In this document: in pieces, positions 27,735 to 38,843 of the stretch
Layout: the number at the start of each line of letters is the position of its first letter
How positions within the stretch are numbered: position 1 is the stretch's first letter
Origin: Paramecium sonneborni
Lineage: Eukaryota > Ciliophora > Oligohymenophorea > Peniculida > Parameciidae
Assembly: GCA_905182985.1 (NCBI GenBank)
Contig: CAJJDN010000069.1
Span: 345,009 to 409,008, forward strand
Direction of reading: 5' to 3'
DNA: 64,000 nucleotides
Made by a program: the position numbers and the translations under genes
The notes under the pieces: model-generated
Databases searched by the model: none
Told to the model about the DNA's origin: nothing
What the model saw: only the letters and a program-made list of their open reading frames with translations

Positions 27735-29283
27735 ATGATAGGAGTTGAAGAAAATTTAAAATAAAAAAGAGAGTTATTTCGGTTTTAGATAAGAAAATAA
27801 AATTTACGAAAGGAATTTGAAAAAAAAAGAATTATTGAAGTAAAAAATTTAGAAAATAAAAACTTTAATTTTAAAAATGATGAAATTTTAAATTAAATCA
27901 CACATATTTTCGAAAGGTCTGTTGATTTAGATTCTATACAATAATGTTTGTGTTTAATTTTGAAACATTAAAACACCAAAGAAATATTGAAAAATACTTC
28001 ATTTTTGAAGGATATCATTATAAACGAATTTTGTTAACGATAATTTGATGAAAATGTATACAAAAAAATGATATATCTAGACAATAGTAGTATATTTAAG
28101 ATATTTTGATTGTTAATTACTTTTTGATGAGGTGGCTTACTTATATATAAAAAAATATGAAAAATAGTTTATGTTGACTCTATCTTAAATCTTAGCAATG
28201 AAAAGTTATTAAAATCTAGCAATTCTAGAGTTGATCATTAATATCTTATAATCCCTAATAATGGATGATATGTCAACTTTTAAATATTATTTAACAAAAG
28301 AAGGCTATGACTTTTTAACTCAATTTTAAAGAATAGTTAAATATGATGAATTTAAATTATTGCGAAATAATTTACTAGAATTTTATTATCATGCAATTAG
28401 ATTTTATAAAAATGAAGATGTATCAGAAAAGGAACTAAATATTCTAATAGATTTTTATTTTTCTACTCTAAATTTCAAGAATACTGAGGAATTTATCAAT
28501 TAGTTATTCTTGTATCTTAATTCAGGAAAAATGTTATTGAAATTATTAGAATTAAAAAGTTTTAATATTTCAAAAATCGTATAGTTACCATCTTATTTAG
28601 CCATCCTTATAAAGCTTAGCTATTTAAAAGGTGTAAAAGATGAAGAATGTTCAAAATATTATATAGTGAAAATATTTGGACATCTTTTTAGATCATTTCA
28701 ATAATTGGATAATCCTATAGATATATTGATCGATATGGGATTGATGGATGTTTTAATAAGATTAATAATAAATGAAACCTGTTAAATAAGAACTTTAGGT
28801 TTATTGATTTTAAAGAATATTCTTGATTCTATAATTGAATTAGAATAATTAATGAATTTAATATATTATAAGTATTAATTTAAACAAATGGAAATATCGT
28901 TAATTAGTTGGTTAATTGATTGTTTAAATGATTAAGAATAGAATAATATATAAATAATGTTGGATGTAATTGACATAATTTTATAAAGAGCAACAACAGA
29001 TGATAAAATTAAACTTATTCATCTAGGGTTGTTGGAAAGACTTATGGATTTGATTTAAATGAAAGTTGATGTATAGATTTAAATTCAAGTCATTCTTGTT
29101 TTAGAAACTTTCATTTCAGAAGATGCAGATATTTCAGCAGAATTTCTATAACTAATAATATAATCTTCAATTTAAAAGACTTTAGAATTTATAGGTTAAA
29201 AAACAAAAAATAACAGTTTATTTATGCAAATTGATCAATTCATTAAAATGTTTGAAAATAATTTTATGATTTAGTTTGCATGA
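27735..29283 (+). CDS. Importin-alpha-like protein (IBB plus ARM repeats), divergent
   Basis: Two exons (intron 28056-28080, 25 nt) give 507 residues, the usual length of importin alpha. The N-terminus has a basic IBB-like helix: KQKRELFRFQIRKQNLRKEF followed by more K/R. The rest is all-helical with repeated leucine-rich helices compatible with about ten ARM repeats, such as 'ETCQIRTLGLLILKNILDSI' and 'KIKLIHLGLLERLMDLIQM'. The usual importin-alpha W..N signature along the inner groove is hard to find, so NLS binding may be altered. Ciliates are known to have specialised importin alphas for macro- and micronucleus; whether this is one of those is inference. Confidence 0.6.
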
Positions 29284-29332
29284 TTAAAAGTTTTGCTGAA
29301 TAATAAAATATTATTTTATTTATAAAATAATT

Positions 29333-30284
29333 ATGAATATAATTAAGGTTGGTCTGAAGTTTAGTTCAATTAAATACCCTTCACTAGATATTCATAATTA
29401 TCAATTATATAAATATCATTCTGATTATGGGAATTTGTTAAAAGGCTTAAAAATAGGCACATCTTTAATGCCTAATCAATATGAGATTGTTCCATCCAAA
29501 CTTAAAGGATTTTTGATAGATTAATTAAAAGAAGATCAATAAATATTAAAAAAGCCTAAAGAAGTTTTATTTGTTGGAAGATCAAATGTTGGAAAATCAA
29601 GTTTAATTAATGCAATATTAGGATAAAAAGTAGCTTTAACATCTAGCAAAACTGTAATTAATAATTGTATAATTTTAGGGTAGCACATTAAGATTATAAT
29701 TTCATAACATTCAAAAAATCAATGGATATATAGTTGATAGTCCTGGTTATGGTTTTTCTAAGATAAATGTTGATGCATAAAAATATATGTAAGGAATGAT
29801 ATACACTTACACTAAATTATCATCAAGATTGTCAAGAATATATGTACTTATTGATATTGAACATGGTATTAAAGATAAAGATAAAGTTATGCTTAATATG
29901 TTGTAAGAATAAAATGTTAACATTTAAATTGTATTAACAAAATGTGATAAAATAAAAGAAAGAATGCTTTATGATAGATAATTATATCTAGCTAGAGAAA
30001 TTAAATAATTTAAAAATATTCATCCAATCATTCACACAGTAAGCACATTAGATAATTTTGGAATTAATGATATCTAATATTCACTTATTGACTCATTTTT
30101 TGTTCATTAAAGCAGAAGTTTATTAAATATGGAAGACCGATTAATTAAACTTATATAAGCTAGAAATAGACCTTAAAAATTAGACTTAAATAAACTAACC
30201 AAATAATTTAAAAAAGGTTTATAATTGCCATCAAATGAAAATAGTCTAACACATACAAAAAAGCCTAAACATTAACTCTCTTGA
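29333..30284 (+). CDS. EngB/YihA-family GTP-binding protein
   Basis: Two exons (intron 29654-29678, 25 nt) give 308 residues. The TRAFAC GTPase core starts near residue 80 with VLFVGRSNVGKSSLINAIL (Walker A/G1), then the G2 threonine region SSKTGSTLRLQ rebuilt across the intron, G3 IVDSPGYGFSK and G4 LTKCDK. The G3 'DSPGYGF' wording is typical of EngB, a ribosome-assembly GTPase of bacteria found in eukaryotes as an organelle protein (GTPBP8 in animal mitochondria). The first 70 residues may include a mitochondrial targeting region, though it is not strikingly basic. The C-terminal 60 residues are basic. It probably assists mitoribosome large-subunit assembly. Confidence 0.88.
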
Positions 30285-30411
30285 AATAGATTGCTTTATC
30301 TAATGTATAATTTATCACTCTATTATCATTTCATTATCTTTAATTAATCAATTTCATTGTTATTTATAATAGTCTAACAAAATATTTTTAGTATGGTTTT
30401 TTTTCATATTT

Positions 30412-30724
30412 ATGATTTTTTTAGAAAAAGCAAAATTCGTTTATGAATAGATTATACAGATTTAAAATTTTTAAATTAAACAAATATCTACTCTAATACA
30501 TAATTTAGATTCAACTATTTTATGCTCAATTAGCTAGAAGTCGAATTATAGTTCTCTAATATGCTTATTCTTCTTCAGGGCATTAAAATAAGTTAGTATT
30601 TATGTTTCTCTTTTTACTAAATAATAGTTTTTCTATCTTAATCTGTTATTTTTTTGATATTGGTTTAGAATTGTTAACAGAAGATACTCTTAAACTATTT
30701 GATAATGGTGATTTAGTCATTTGA
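30412..30724 (+). CDS. Small protein with helix and one hydrophobic segment
   Basis: Three exons (introns 30551-30578, 28 nt, and 30645-30668, 24 nt) give 86 residues. The protein starts MIFLEKAKFVYEQIIQIQNF, a probable amphipathic coiled-coil helix, continues to a 20-residue hydrophobic run (LVFMFLFLLNNSFSILI) and ends LLTEDTLKLFDNGDLVI. The layout suggests a single-pass membrane protein with a cytosolic helix, but I cannot name a family. Both splice sites are canonical and sizes are typical, which supports the model. It lies 127 bp downstream of the EngB gene on the same strand. Confidence 0.45.
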
Positions 30725-31132
30725 AATTTTGATTGTTCCTCACATTATATTTATTATGCTTAATTAAGTTGAGCGGTTTGATTTGAAGAATCCTTAAGCT
30801 ACTACCTTTTAGTTGCAGCACAACCCATAAAATTTTAATATTTATAAAAATAATTCAGAAATCTAAAGCGTTATCTAGATTAATAATCAGCAAAGACATA
30901 ATATTTCATAGATAGTAATTAATTCTTGTTTAAAATTAATAATAATACAATAAAATATAAATTTGCTTCTCCCCCTTAAAATGACAATAAAAACATACAT
31001 TAAGTAGAATAACAAAATAATTTTTAAGATTTTTTTAAACAATAATTCTAAAGAGAAGACTAGTTTTATATATATATATATTTTAGATTATTCTGTCTGA
31101 GAATAAAAACTTATAATATTTCTTCTAATCTA
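30725..31132. other. Convergent intergenic region with a less AT-rich patch
   Basis: There is no coding frame I would support. Around 30765-30830 the sequence is noticeably richer in G and C than its surroundings, with a short imperfect hairpin (GCTACTACC...AGTTGCAGC) and an ACA just after it. The remainder is A/T runs and a TA microsatellite near 31069-31082. Confidence 0.35.
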
Positions 31133-32758
31133 TCACTTTGTTACACTTTGTAGTATCCCAAAAAAGTTAGTGTCGTTTGGTTTTAAAGCCTAAAAATATA
31201 AGATAAAATACTACTTTCTAATTTTTTTTATTTTTCTTTTTCTTTTTATTTTTATTTGGAGATTTAGTTTCTTCAACCTATTCTTCTCCTTGATCATTAT
31301 CACTATCTAAATGAATATCTTCATTTTTTTCTTCATTCTCATTTGAATTATAAATAGTTTAATTAATATTTTAAGAAACTTGAGCTGCCTCTTCAAAATG
31401 GTCATCATTAGTTATATTCAAATTATTTGATGCTTCTTCATAATCTGACTTTTACTTCACTTCATAAATTACATATTAATCATTTTTTTATTTTGTATTT
31501 CCCTTATAAGATCTTTTTTAATTGTAGTGATTATTATTATTATTATTAGTATTATTATAATTTTGATAGTTTTAATTGTTTCTATAATCTTTATGCGATT
31601 CTTTTTCTTCATAAAAAACTTTATTTTTATCAGATGTTTATTTTTCTGTATATTCGTAATCTGCATTTGAATAATATTTTTAATTTTGATAAGGATCTTT
31701 TGCTGAATGTTATTCATTTCGATATTTATGAGATTTATAATTGGATTGTTTTTCTTCTTTGTATTCTCTGTAATCCTCATCATAATCATATTATTCATTA
31801 TAATTATTGTTATACTTTCTAAATTTTTAATTTTATTATTTATTAAAGTCTTTCTTTTCATATATTTATTTGTTTTATCGATCGTTTATTTCTTATTCTT
31901 ATTCTTAATCTTACACATCTTAAATGTTGTCTTTTTATTTATATATATAATTTTGATCATTTTGAACTTTGTCAATACTTTAAAAATCTTATTTGCTACC
32001 ATTATCGGATTTATCATTACAATCTTATTATGAATTACTCACTTTAGAACTCATTGCACTTCTTTAAAATAAAGGACCAGATGATGTTACTTTTTTATCT
32101 AAATATTTTTTTTTTGCATAATAATCAGATAATGGTTCATTAGGATATTAGGGATAGTAAATTGATAAGTTAGAATCAGCAATATGGATCTTAATTAATT
32201 AAAAAAATAATACTTTAAATTTATGATCTTCTAATATCAACAATCCAATTTTGGGAGAAATTAATAAATCAATCTAGTTTATATCATTTCTTAGAAATGC
32301 CTTAATATTTTAATATTGTTTTTCAAAATATTCTTTAACAGCTTCTAAATTATCATTTTTATTTTAAGGCTTAACTTTTAAAAGTATTTCTTAATTTGTT
32401 GTTTCAAACAAAGCATCATATGTTTCATCATATTGACCTATATAATTAGATTTTGATTACTTTTATTTTATCTATTATTATGTCTATTATTTCCTTTGTT
32501 CTAATTTGTATTATTTTGTCTATAATTTTTTAAACCATTATTATCATTGTCTCTTTATTTATTATTTTTTTATCTATCACTTCTTGTCTTAGGTTAAAAT
32601 TCTGATATAGATTTTGTTAAAGATAGTTAAGAAGGAATCTCGTTTTTGTCTAGAGTTTCTGAATTAGTTGTGAATTAACAATTTTCAATTTCATCGTCTT
32701 CTTCTTCAGCCAATTGAGCCCATGTTTTCTTACTAGAACTTAATTATTCGGTTGTCAT
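31133..32758 (-). CDS. Hypothetical Asn/Lys/Asp-rich protein with a small folded N-terminal region
   Basis: Three exons (introns 32438-32460, 23 nt, and 31190-31214, 25 nt) give 525 residues. The start is MTTEQLSSSKKTWAQLAEEE, a short acidic helix of the kind seen in RNP proteins. After an N/R/Q linker, residues about 100-220 seem globular ('YDETYDALFETTNQEILLK', 'VKEYFEKQYQNIKAFLR', 'IGLLILEDHKFKVLFF'). The C-terminal 280 residues are low-complexity with repeated YNN, DYE and K-rich stretches. I do not recognise a family. The KETK...basic end before the last intron could be a nuclear localisation signal. Confidence 0.6.
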
Positions 32759-32973
32759 ATTTGATTAAACTTATTTTATGTAAATTATAGAATAATTAAT
32801 CTCAGTTAAATTAATGACATGAACAATTCAAGATTAAAATCTCCATTACATTTTTTATTCCCTCTAAAATATCATTTATTTAGAAAATATTTATGTACAT
32901 TTATAAGGTTGATGATAAATTTATATATAATATTTGAATAACATATAATTGACAAAATCAGATTTGATCTTCG

Positions 32974-33492
32974 TCAAAATTGATTGACATTTCTCTATAA
33001 TTAAGGAATTATTTCTTCCTCATATCTAGAGTAATTCTTATTCCAACAATTCAGTAAAGTTGTAGATTGAGAAGTCAATTTACTTTATTAACTGATATAT
33101 TGAATGTCGTCATTTAGGATATCTTCTGAAATGTTGTCCATAGTATAGGCTAACAAAATATCTTTTAATGTTAGTCCAACTTAAGGAGTTGTAATTTCAA
33201 CAATAACTTTACTTCCTTTATTATACCATTTTGGATAATCTATGATATAAATAAATATCTTACGTTCCATTTACTCTGATAAATCAGAAACAGAACTCAT
33301 AAAAGCAAAACTTTCCTTGAAAGTTGGGAACCCAAATTCTCTCTTGATGACTGTCATTTATGGGTTGAATTGCCATTAATCAGACAGCTATTGAATTTCT
33401 TTGAGTTGATTTATGTGTTCTGAGTTCAATTTAGAGGTTGCTAACTTTGAAACATCTTTAAAGTCTTTGATAAAAACTTTTATTTAATCCAT
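32974..33492 (-). CDS. Pterin-4a-carbinolamine dehydratase-like protein, copy 1
   Basis: Two exons (intron 33240-33263, 24 nt) give 164 residues. The middle follows the PCD/DCoH fold: QWQFNPQMTVIKREFGFPTF, 'ESFAFMSSVSDLSEQM', then across the intron EHYPKWYNKGSKVIVEITTP and VGLTLKDILLAYTMD. In the family the motif is H-H-P with W/F-N; here it is E-H-Y-P-K-W-Y-N, so the first catalytic His is replaced by Glu. PCD recycles the oxidised tetrahydrobiopterin cofactor of aromatic amino acid hydroxylases and, in animals, is a coactivator of HNF1. The loss of one His makes full activity doubtful. The C-terminal 45 residues extend past the family's usual end. Confidence 0.7.
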
Positions 33493-34684
33493 GATTAAAT
33501 GATTTTATGTAAATGATGAAATATATCTATACATGTTTATATTAATTATTTTAATTATTAAAATTCAATCGATTTCTTGAGGTATTTAAACCTATAAAAT
33601 GCGTGTTATTAAAATCTGATTAATTATGATATGATTTAATATCAATATATTTTAACTGTTAAAATCTGATCAAAAATATGATAGAAAACTACTCTGTTTT
33701 AAAATTTACAAAAATAATAACGAAAGCTATATTGTAATATATATATATATGTTATCAAAGTTAAACTATATTCTTTTGGAAACCTTAGAACAACTCTTCG
33801 GTTTTAGTATAATTTGAATTCCAATTATTCAACAATTGATTTGTAGATACCTTAAGAGTATCACAAACAGTTTCAACTGTTTAATTTTCTACATCATTTG
33901 CAATATTATCCATTGTATAAGCTAATAAAATATCTTTGACTGATATTCCTCTACAATCCTAAGTTGTCATTTCGACAGTCACTTTATTTCCTTTTTATAC
34001 CCATTTTGGGAAATCTAAATATGAAATAAAGAATTACGTTGCATTTAATCTGCAACTTTGGAGACTGATCCCATGAAAACAAAAGTTTACTTGAAATTAG
34101 TAAATTTAAATTCTTTTATAAGTTTTGTAAAATCTTTGCTCTATTGCCATTATAATGAATGAATTTCCATGGCTTAGCTAATTTCTTCTGTATTTAATTT
34201 CGAAACAGAAATTTAAGGAACATCAGAGAAATCTCTTACGAAAATTTTAATGGAATTGATCAAGGCGGGTGTTCTGAAGCCAAGCTCATTTGAGACATAT
34301 CTGTACATGATAATTAGATAATTTAATTAATATTTTATTATGAAATTCCATCTAGCTTATCAAATTCTTAAAAGTACGAACCATTTTAATTCCAACGTAA
34401 CAAATGTGAAGAATTAATTAATCGGTTATTTTTAAATATAATGAAATAAATCATAGTTATATAGAACATCAAATATTCAGGATGAAATTACAATAATTTA
34501 TTCCATTAAGAATAAATGAGAAAGTGTAGTTTTAAGTGAATTTATCAAGAAATAATAGAGATTTTTTTTTAATCATTAAAAGTAAATTACAATTTATTGA
34601 TTATATATCGAATAAAATATTTTGGTTTTATAATATCTATCAATTTTCATTTATATATAAACTTTTTGTTTATTTTTTTAGTAT
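33381..34684. repeat. Direct duplicate B, copy 1 (1304 bp), assembly overlap
   Basis: Repeated base for base at 34686-35989, separated by a single N at 34685. It contains the 5' part of PCD copy 1 and all of PCD copy 2. Confidence 0.9.
33755..34308 (-). CDS. Pterin-4a-carbinolamine dehydratase-like protein, copy 2
   Basis: Two exons (intron 34015-34037, 23 nt) give 176 residues. It is a clear relative of the neighbouring gene: 'QWQQSKDFTKLIKEFKFTNF' and 'QTFVFMGSVSKVADQM', then across the intron QHFPKWVQKGNKVTVEMTT and GISVKDILLAYTMD. The intron sits in the same codon at the same phase as in copy 1, so the pair arose by tandem duplication. The active-site motif reads Q-H-F-P-K-W, again with one His lost. 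The N-terminus is 20 residues longer (MYRYVSNELGFRTPALIN). Sequence has diverged a good deal, so the duplication is old. An identical second copy at 35060-35613 is an artefact of the join. Confidence 0.7.
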
Positions 34685-34685
34685 N

Positions 34686-35989
34686 CAGACAGCTATTGAA
34701 TTTCTTTGAGTTGATTTATGTGTTCTGAGTTCAATTTAGAGGTTGCTAACTTTGAAACATCTTTAAAGTCTTTGATAAAAACTTTTATTTAATCCATGAT
34801 TAAATGATTTTATGTAAATGATGAAATATATCTATACATGTTTATATTAATTATTTTAATTATTAAAATTCAATCGATTTCTTGAGGTATTTAAACCTAT
34901 AAAATGCGTGTTATTAAAATCTGATTAATTATGATATGATTTAATATCAATATATTTTAACTGTTAAAATCTGATCAAAAATATGATAGAAAACTACTCT
35001 GTTTTAAAATTTACAAAAATAATAACGAAAGCTATATTGTAATATATATATATATGTTATCAAAGTTAAACTATATTCTTTTGGAAACCTTAGAACAACT
35101 CTTCGGTTTTAGTATAATTTGAATTCCAATTATTCAACAATTGATTTGTAGATACCTTAAGAGTATCACAAACAGTTTCAACTGTTTAATTTTCTACATC
35201 ATTTGCAATATTATCCATTGTATAAGCTAATAAAATATCTTTGACTGATATTCCTCTACAATCCTAAGTTGTCATTTCGACAGTCACTTTATTTCCTTTT
35301 TATACCCATTTTGGGAAATCTAAATATGAAATAAAGAATTACGTTGCATTTAATCTGCAACTTTGGAGACTGATCCCATGAAAACAAAAGTTTACTTGAA
35401 ATTAGTAAATTTAAATTCTTTTATAAGTTTTGTAAAATCTTTGCTCTATTGCCATTATAATGAATGAATTTCCATGGCTTAGCTAATTTCTTCTGTATTT
35501 AATTTCGAAACAGAAATTTAAGGAACATCAGAGAAATCTCTTACGAAAATTTTAATGGAATTGATCAAGGCGGGTGTTCTGAAGCCAAGCTCATTTGAGA
35601 CATATCTGTACATGATAATTAGATAATTTAATTAATATTTTATTATGAAATTCCATCTAGCTTATCAAATTCTTAAAAGTACGAACCATTTTAATTCCAA
35701 CGTAACAAATGTGAAGAATTAATTAATCGGTTATTTTTAAATATAATGAAATAAATCATAGTTATATAGAACATCAAATATTCAGGATGAAATTACAATA
35801 ATTTATTCCATTAAGAATAAATGAGAAAGTGTAGTTTTAAGTGAATTTATCAAGAAATAATAGAGATTTTTTTTTAATCATTAAAAGTAAATTACAATTT
35901 ATTGATTATATATCGAATAAAATATTTTGGTTTTATAATATCTATCAATTTTCATTTATATATAAACTTTTTGTTTATTTTTTTAGTAT
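34686..35989. repeat. Direct duplicate B, copy 2 (1304 bp), assembly overlap
   Basis: Second copy of 33381-34684, offset 1305. It holds a 5' fragment of PCD copy 1 (34686-34797) and a full duplicate of PCD copy 2. Confidence 0.9.
35060..35613 (-). other. Duplicate of PCD copy 2 created by the join
   Basis: Identical to 33755-34308 in every base that I compared. Since the whole 1304-bp block is repeated next to an N, this should not be counted as a third gene. Confidence 0.8.
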
Positions 35990-36190
35990 CATGGTGATTA
36001 AAAAAAATAATAAGAAAATAAAAAGACTTAATTTAAATAAACTATAAATAATTATTTTTATTAAATTAAGCGTCATTATATAAATTATTCGAATAAAATA
36101 TATTATTTTATAAGTATTTAAATAAATTAGAGTATTTATTGGAGTGACGCATTTTCATATCTTAAATATTTAAATTATTTTAAAAAAGAA
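35614..36190. other. AT-rich divergent intergenic region
   Basis: It separates PCD copy 2 (minus) from the lysine-ketoglutarate reductase gene (plus). A 68-codon plus-strand frame at 35841-36047 is composed of F/I/K/N only and is not convincing. No RNA gene seen. Confidence 0.4.
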
Positions 36191-37938
36191 ATGGACAAGT
36201 TGTAAATCGGTATTAGAGCTGAAGATAAGTCTTACTGGGAAAGAAGAACTCCAATTCCTCCTAATGATTGTAAATATATAATGGAAAAAGTAATTCAATA
36301 TTGTATGAACTTAGCATCCACAAATTTAAATAGTGGTATAGCCATCAACAAAAAGAATATTTACAGATGAATAATATTTGGAAGTTGGATGTTTAGTTTA
36401 AGAAGACTTATCTCAATGCAAAGCTATAGTTTGCATAAAAGAAATTCCACTTGAGAAATATATTGAAGGAATGACATATTTACATTGGTCTCATACAATA
36501 AAAGCATAGCCACATAACATGCCTGCACTTGATATGATGTTAAAGAAAAATGTTAGACATTTAGATTATGAAAGAATTTATGATGAAAAAGTAATGATTA
36601 AAATTTAAATAATATAGGGTGTAAATACAACTGCATTTCCATATGCAGGAATAGCAGGAATAATTACATTTTTGAATGAATATGGAAAATTTTAATTAAA
36701 AAGAGATATTGCCACACCATTCTTATAAATAGGTCCAACATATTAATATTTTAATAAAAAAGATGCTTATTAAGCACTTAAAGTGGCTGGATAAGCAATA
36801 AAAGAAAGAGGATTACCAAAGGAAGCTGGATTGCCAATAATTATTGGTGTTTTAGGCTCTTCTGGTTTATGTGGTAAAGGTTCAATGGAAGCTTTATAAA
36901 ATCTTCATGTTACAATAGTTAAACCTTCAGAATTAAAAGAACTAGTTAATACTCCCAATGATCCAAAACATAGAAGAACAGTATATGTGTGTCCATTCAA
37001 AACAACTGATTTAGTTAGACATTAAGAAGATTATGATAAAGAATTTACTTCATAAGATTATTATAATCATCCAAATTAATATACGCCTGTTTTCCATACT
37101 AAATATTTACCATATTTAACAATTATTGTTAATGATATTTATTGGGACCATAAATTCCCTAGATATGTAACAAATTCACAAATGAAAGTATTTTGATTTC
37201 TAAATAATGTTAGGATTTAGTTTAATCAGGTAAAAGTAGATTATAAGCTGTATGTGATGTTACATGTGATATGGAAGGATCGATTCAATTCTTAAAGAAA
37301 TATACAACACCTGATAATCCTGTTTATTTTTATGAACCAATATCTGAATCAATTCATGATGAATTTGATCCTAAATCTCCAAAAGACATCATGTATATGT
37401 CTATAGACTTTCTACCTTCATAATTACCTTATGATGCCAGCATTGATTTTGGAATTGCATTAAGAGATATTGTTCCTTATCTTGCTTACTCAGATTCAAC
37501 TAAATCACTTGAAGAAAGTGGTTTACCTGTATTCTTACAAAATGCTACAATTACATTGCATGGATAACTCACTCATAAATTTTAATATATTACTCATTTA
37601 AGAAATATTAATGATTAATTAAAAGAAGCTGAAAGTTTCTAACCTAAAAAAGCTTTAAAAAAGGTTCCTTCTTATTTGGCTATTAAATTAACTGGACATT
37701 TATTTGACACTGGTGCTATTAATAAAATCTTATCATTAGTTTAATCGTAATTATATTATTTTATTCTTTTAGTGGTTGTAAATTTAACATTGTAGATATT
37801 TAAGCTGGATAATCTGATAATTAATCAACTTCTTGTTTGCTTTAATTATACAGTAAAAACAAAGGATAACTAATGGATGAGGTTGATAAAGTTATTCAAT
37901 TATGTGAAACCTTAGATATCTAAGTTGATATGGAATGA
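36191..37938 (+). CDS. Lysine-ketoglutarate reductase (LKR) without saccharopine dehydrogenase domain
   Basis: Five exons (introns 36303-36333, 36591-36617, 37188-37213, 37747-37772) give 545 residues. The N-terminus MDKLQIGIRAEDKSYWERRT matches the start of the LKR half of AASS (GIRRE...WERR.PL.P). Next come 'QPSTKRIFTDEQYLEVG' (spliced), 'LHWSHTIKAQPHNMPALDMM', NTTAFPYAGIAGI and the Rossmann motif VLGSSGLCGKGSMEAL. The end 'LAIKLTGHLFDTGAINKIL' and 'GCKFNIVDIQAGQSDNQST' correspond to the linker region before the dehydrogenase half in animal AASS. The gene then stops. LKR condenses lysine with 2-oxoglutarate to saccharopine, the first step of lysine breakdown in mitochondria. A separate saccharopine dehydrogenase is therefore expected elsewhere. 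Confidence 0.88.
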
Positions 37939-38537
37939 TTAAGATTATACATTTAAAAAGATCTATATTACAATCAATCTTTATAAATTAAGTTTAAAAA
38001 AAAATATTATATGTCAAGAAACAAAATTGTTTTATTTTATAATGAAATAAAGTTTCACATCAATATTATATTATGCTAATCATTAATTTTCTCCTTAAGG
38101 TAATATTAATCCTTTTTTATTGGTTCTTATGAACCCTTTTTTATTCTTATAAAATTTACTAAACTTTTTTATTTTTTTCTTTATTATTGGTACTTTATCT
38201 TTAATAAGTTCTAATGTTTAAGTATTTTTGCACTCAATACATTTACAAAGATTATTGCATTACATTCCTTTTGCAAAACAATCACAATAACCTTTCAAAC
38301 AAAAATTCTTTTTACATTTACATCCTTTTTTTTCATTTATTAAAGATCTTTGCAATTATTAACTGATGAAAGATTTATTATTATTGCAATTAACACATTT
38401 ACATAGATTTGAACATGAAAAACCATCTTTAGCACAAAAACAATACTTAGAAGAACATTTTCTTTTAGTGCATGTACACCCTACCTTTTTTTTTTTATAT
38501 TTTTGCTGATCTGTTAAATCCAATTCTGTTTTAGGTT
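37568..38537. repeat. Direct duplicate C, copy 1 (970 bp), assembly overlap
   Basis: Repeated at 38844-39813 on the other side of a 306-N gap. It holds the 3' end of the LKR gene and the 3' part of the CXC gene. Confidence 0.9.
38080..38537 (-). other. Truncated 3' part of the CXC gene (duplicate)
   Basis: Identical to the 3' half of the CXC gene at 39356-39813 and cut by the N gap. Not a separate gene. Confidence 0.85.
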
Positions 38538-38843
38538 NNNNNNNNNNNNNNNNNNNNNNNNNNNNNNNNNNNNNNNNNNNNNNNNNNNNNNNNNNNNNNN
38601 NNNNNNNNNNNNNNNNNNNNNNNNNNNNNNNNNNNNNNNNNNNNNNNNNNNNNNNNNNNNNNNNNNNNNNNNNNNNNNNNNNNNNNNNNNNNNNNNNNNN
38701 NNNNNNNNNNNNNNNNNNNNNNNNNNNNNNNNNNNNNNNNNNNNNNNNNNNNNNNNNNNNNNNNNNNNNNNNNNNNNNNNNNNNNNNNNNNNNNNNNNNN
38801 NNNNNNNNNNNNNNNNNNNNNNNNNNNNNNNNNNNNNNNNNNN
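38538..38843. other. Assembly gap, 306 N
   Basis: A run of N flanked by identical 970-bp sequences. The true gap is probably negative, that is, an overlap. Confidence 0.95.

Noticed and set aside
31469..32033. Ile/Lys/Asn-rich and Phe/Ile-rich frames
   Set aside because: They overlap the low-complexity tail of the 525-residue minus-strand gene in other frames and have no signature.
33735..33750. TA microsatellite as an IES boundary or excision site
   Set aside because: IES ends are TA dinucleotides with a consensus next to them; a plain TA run is not evidence, and IESs should be absent from macronuclear DNA.
35841..36047. 68-codon plus-strand frame
   Set aside because: Composition is only F/I/K/N/Y, it sits in a promoter region and repeats an intergenic block from the assembly duplicate.
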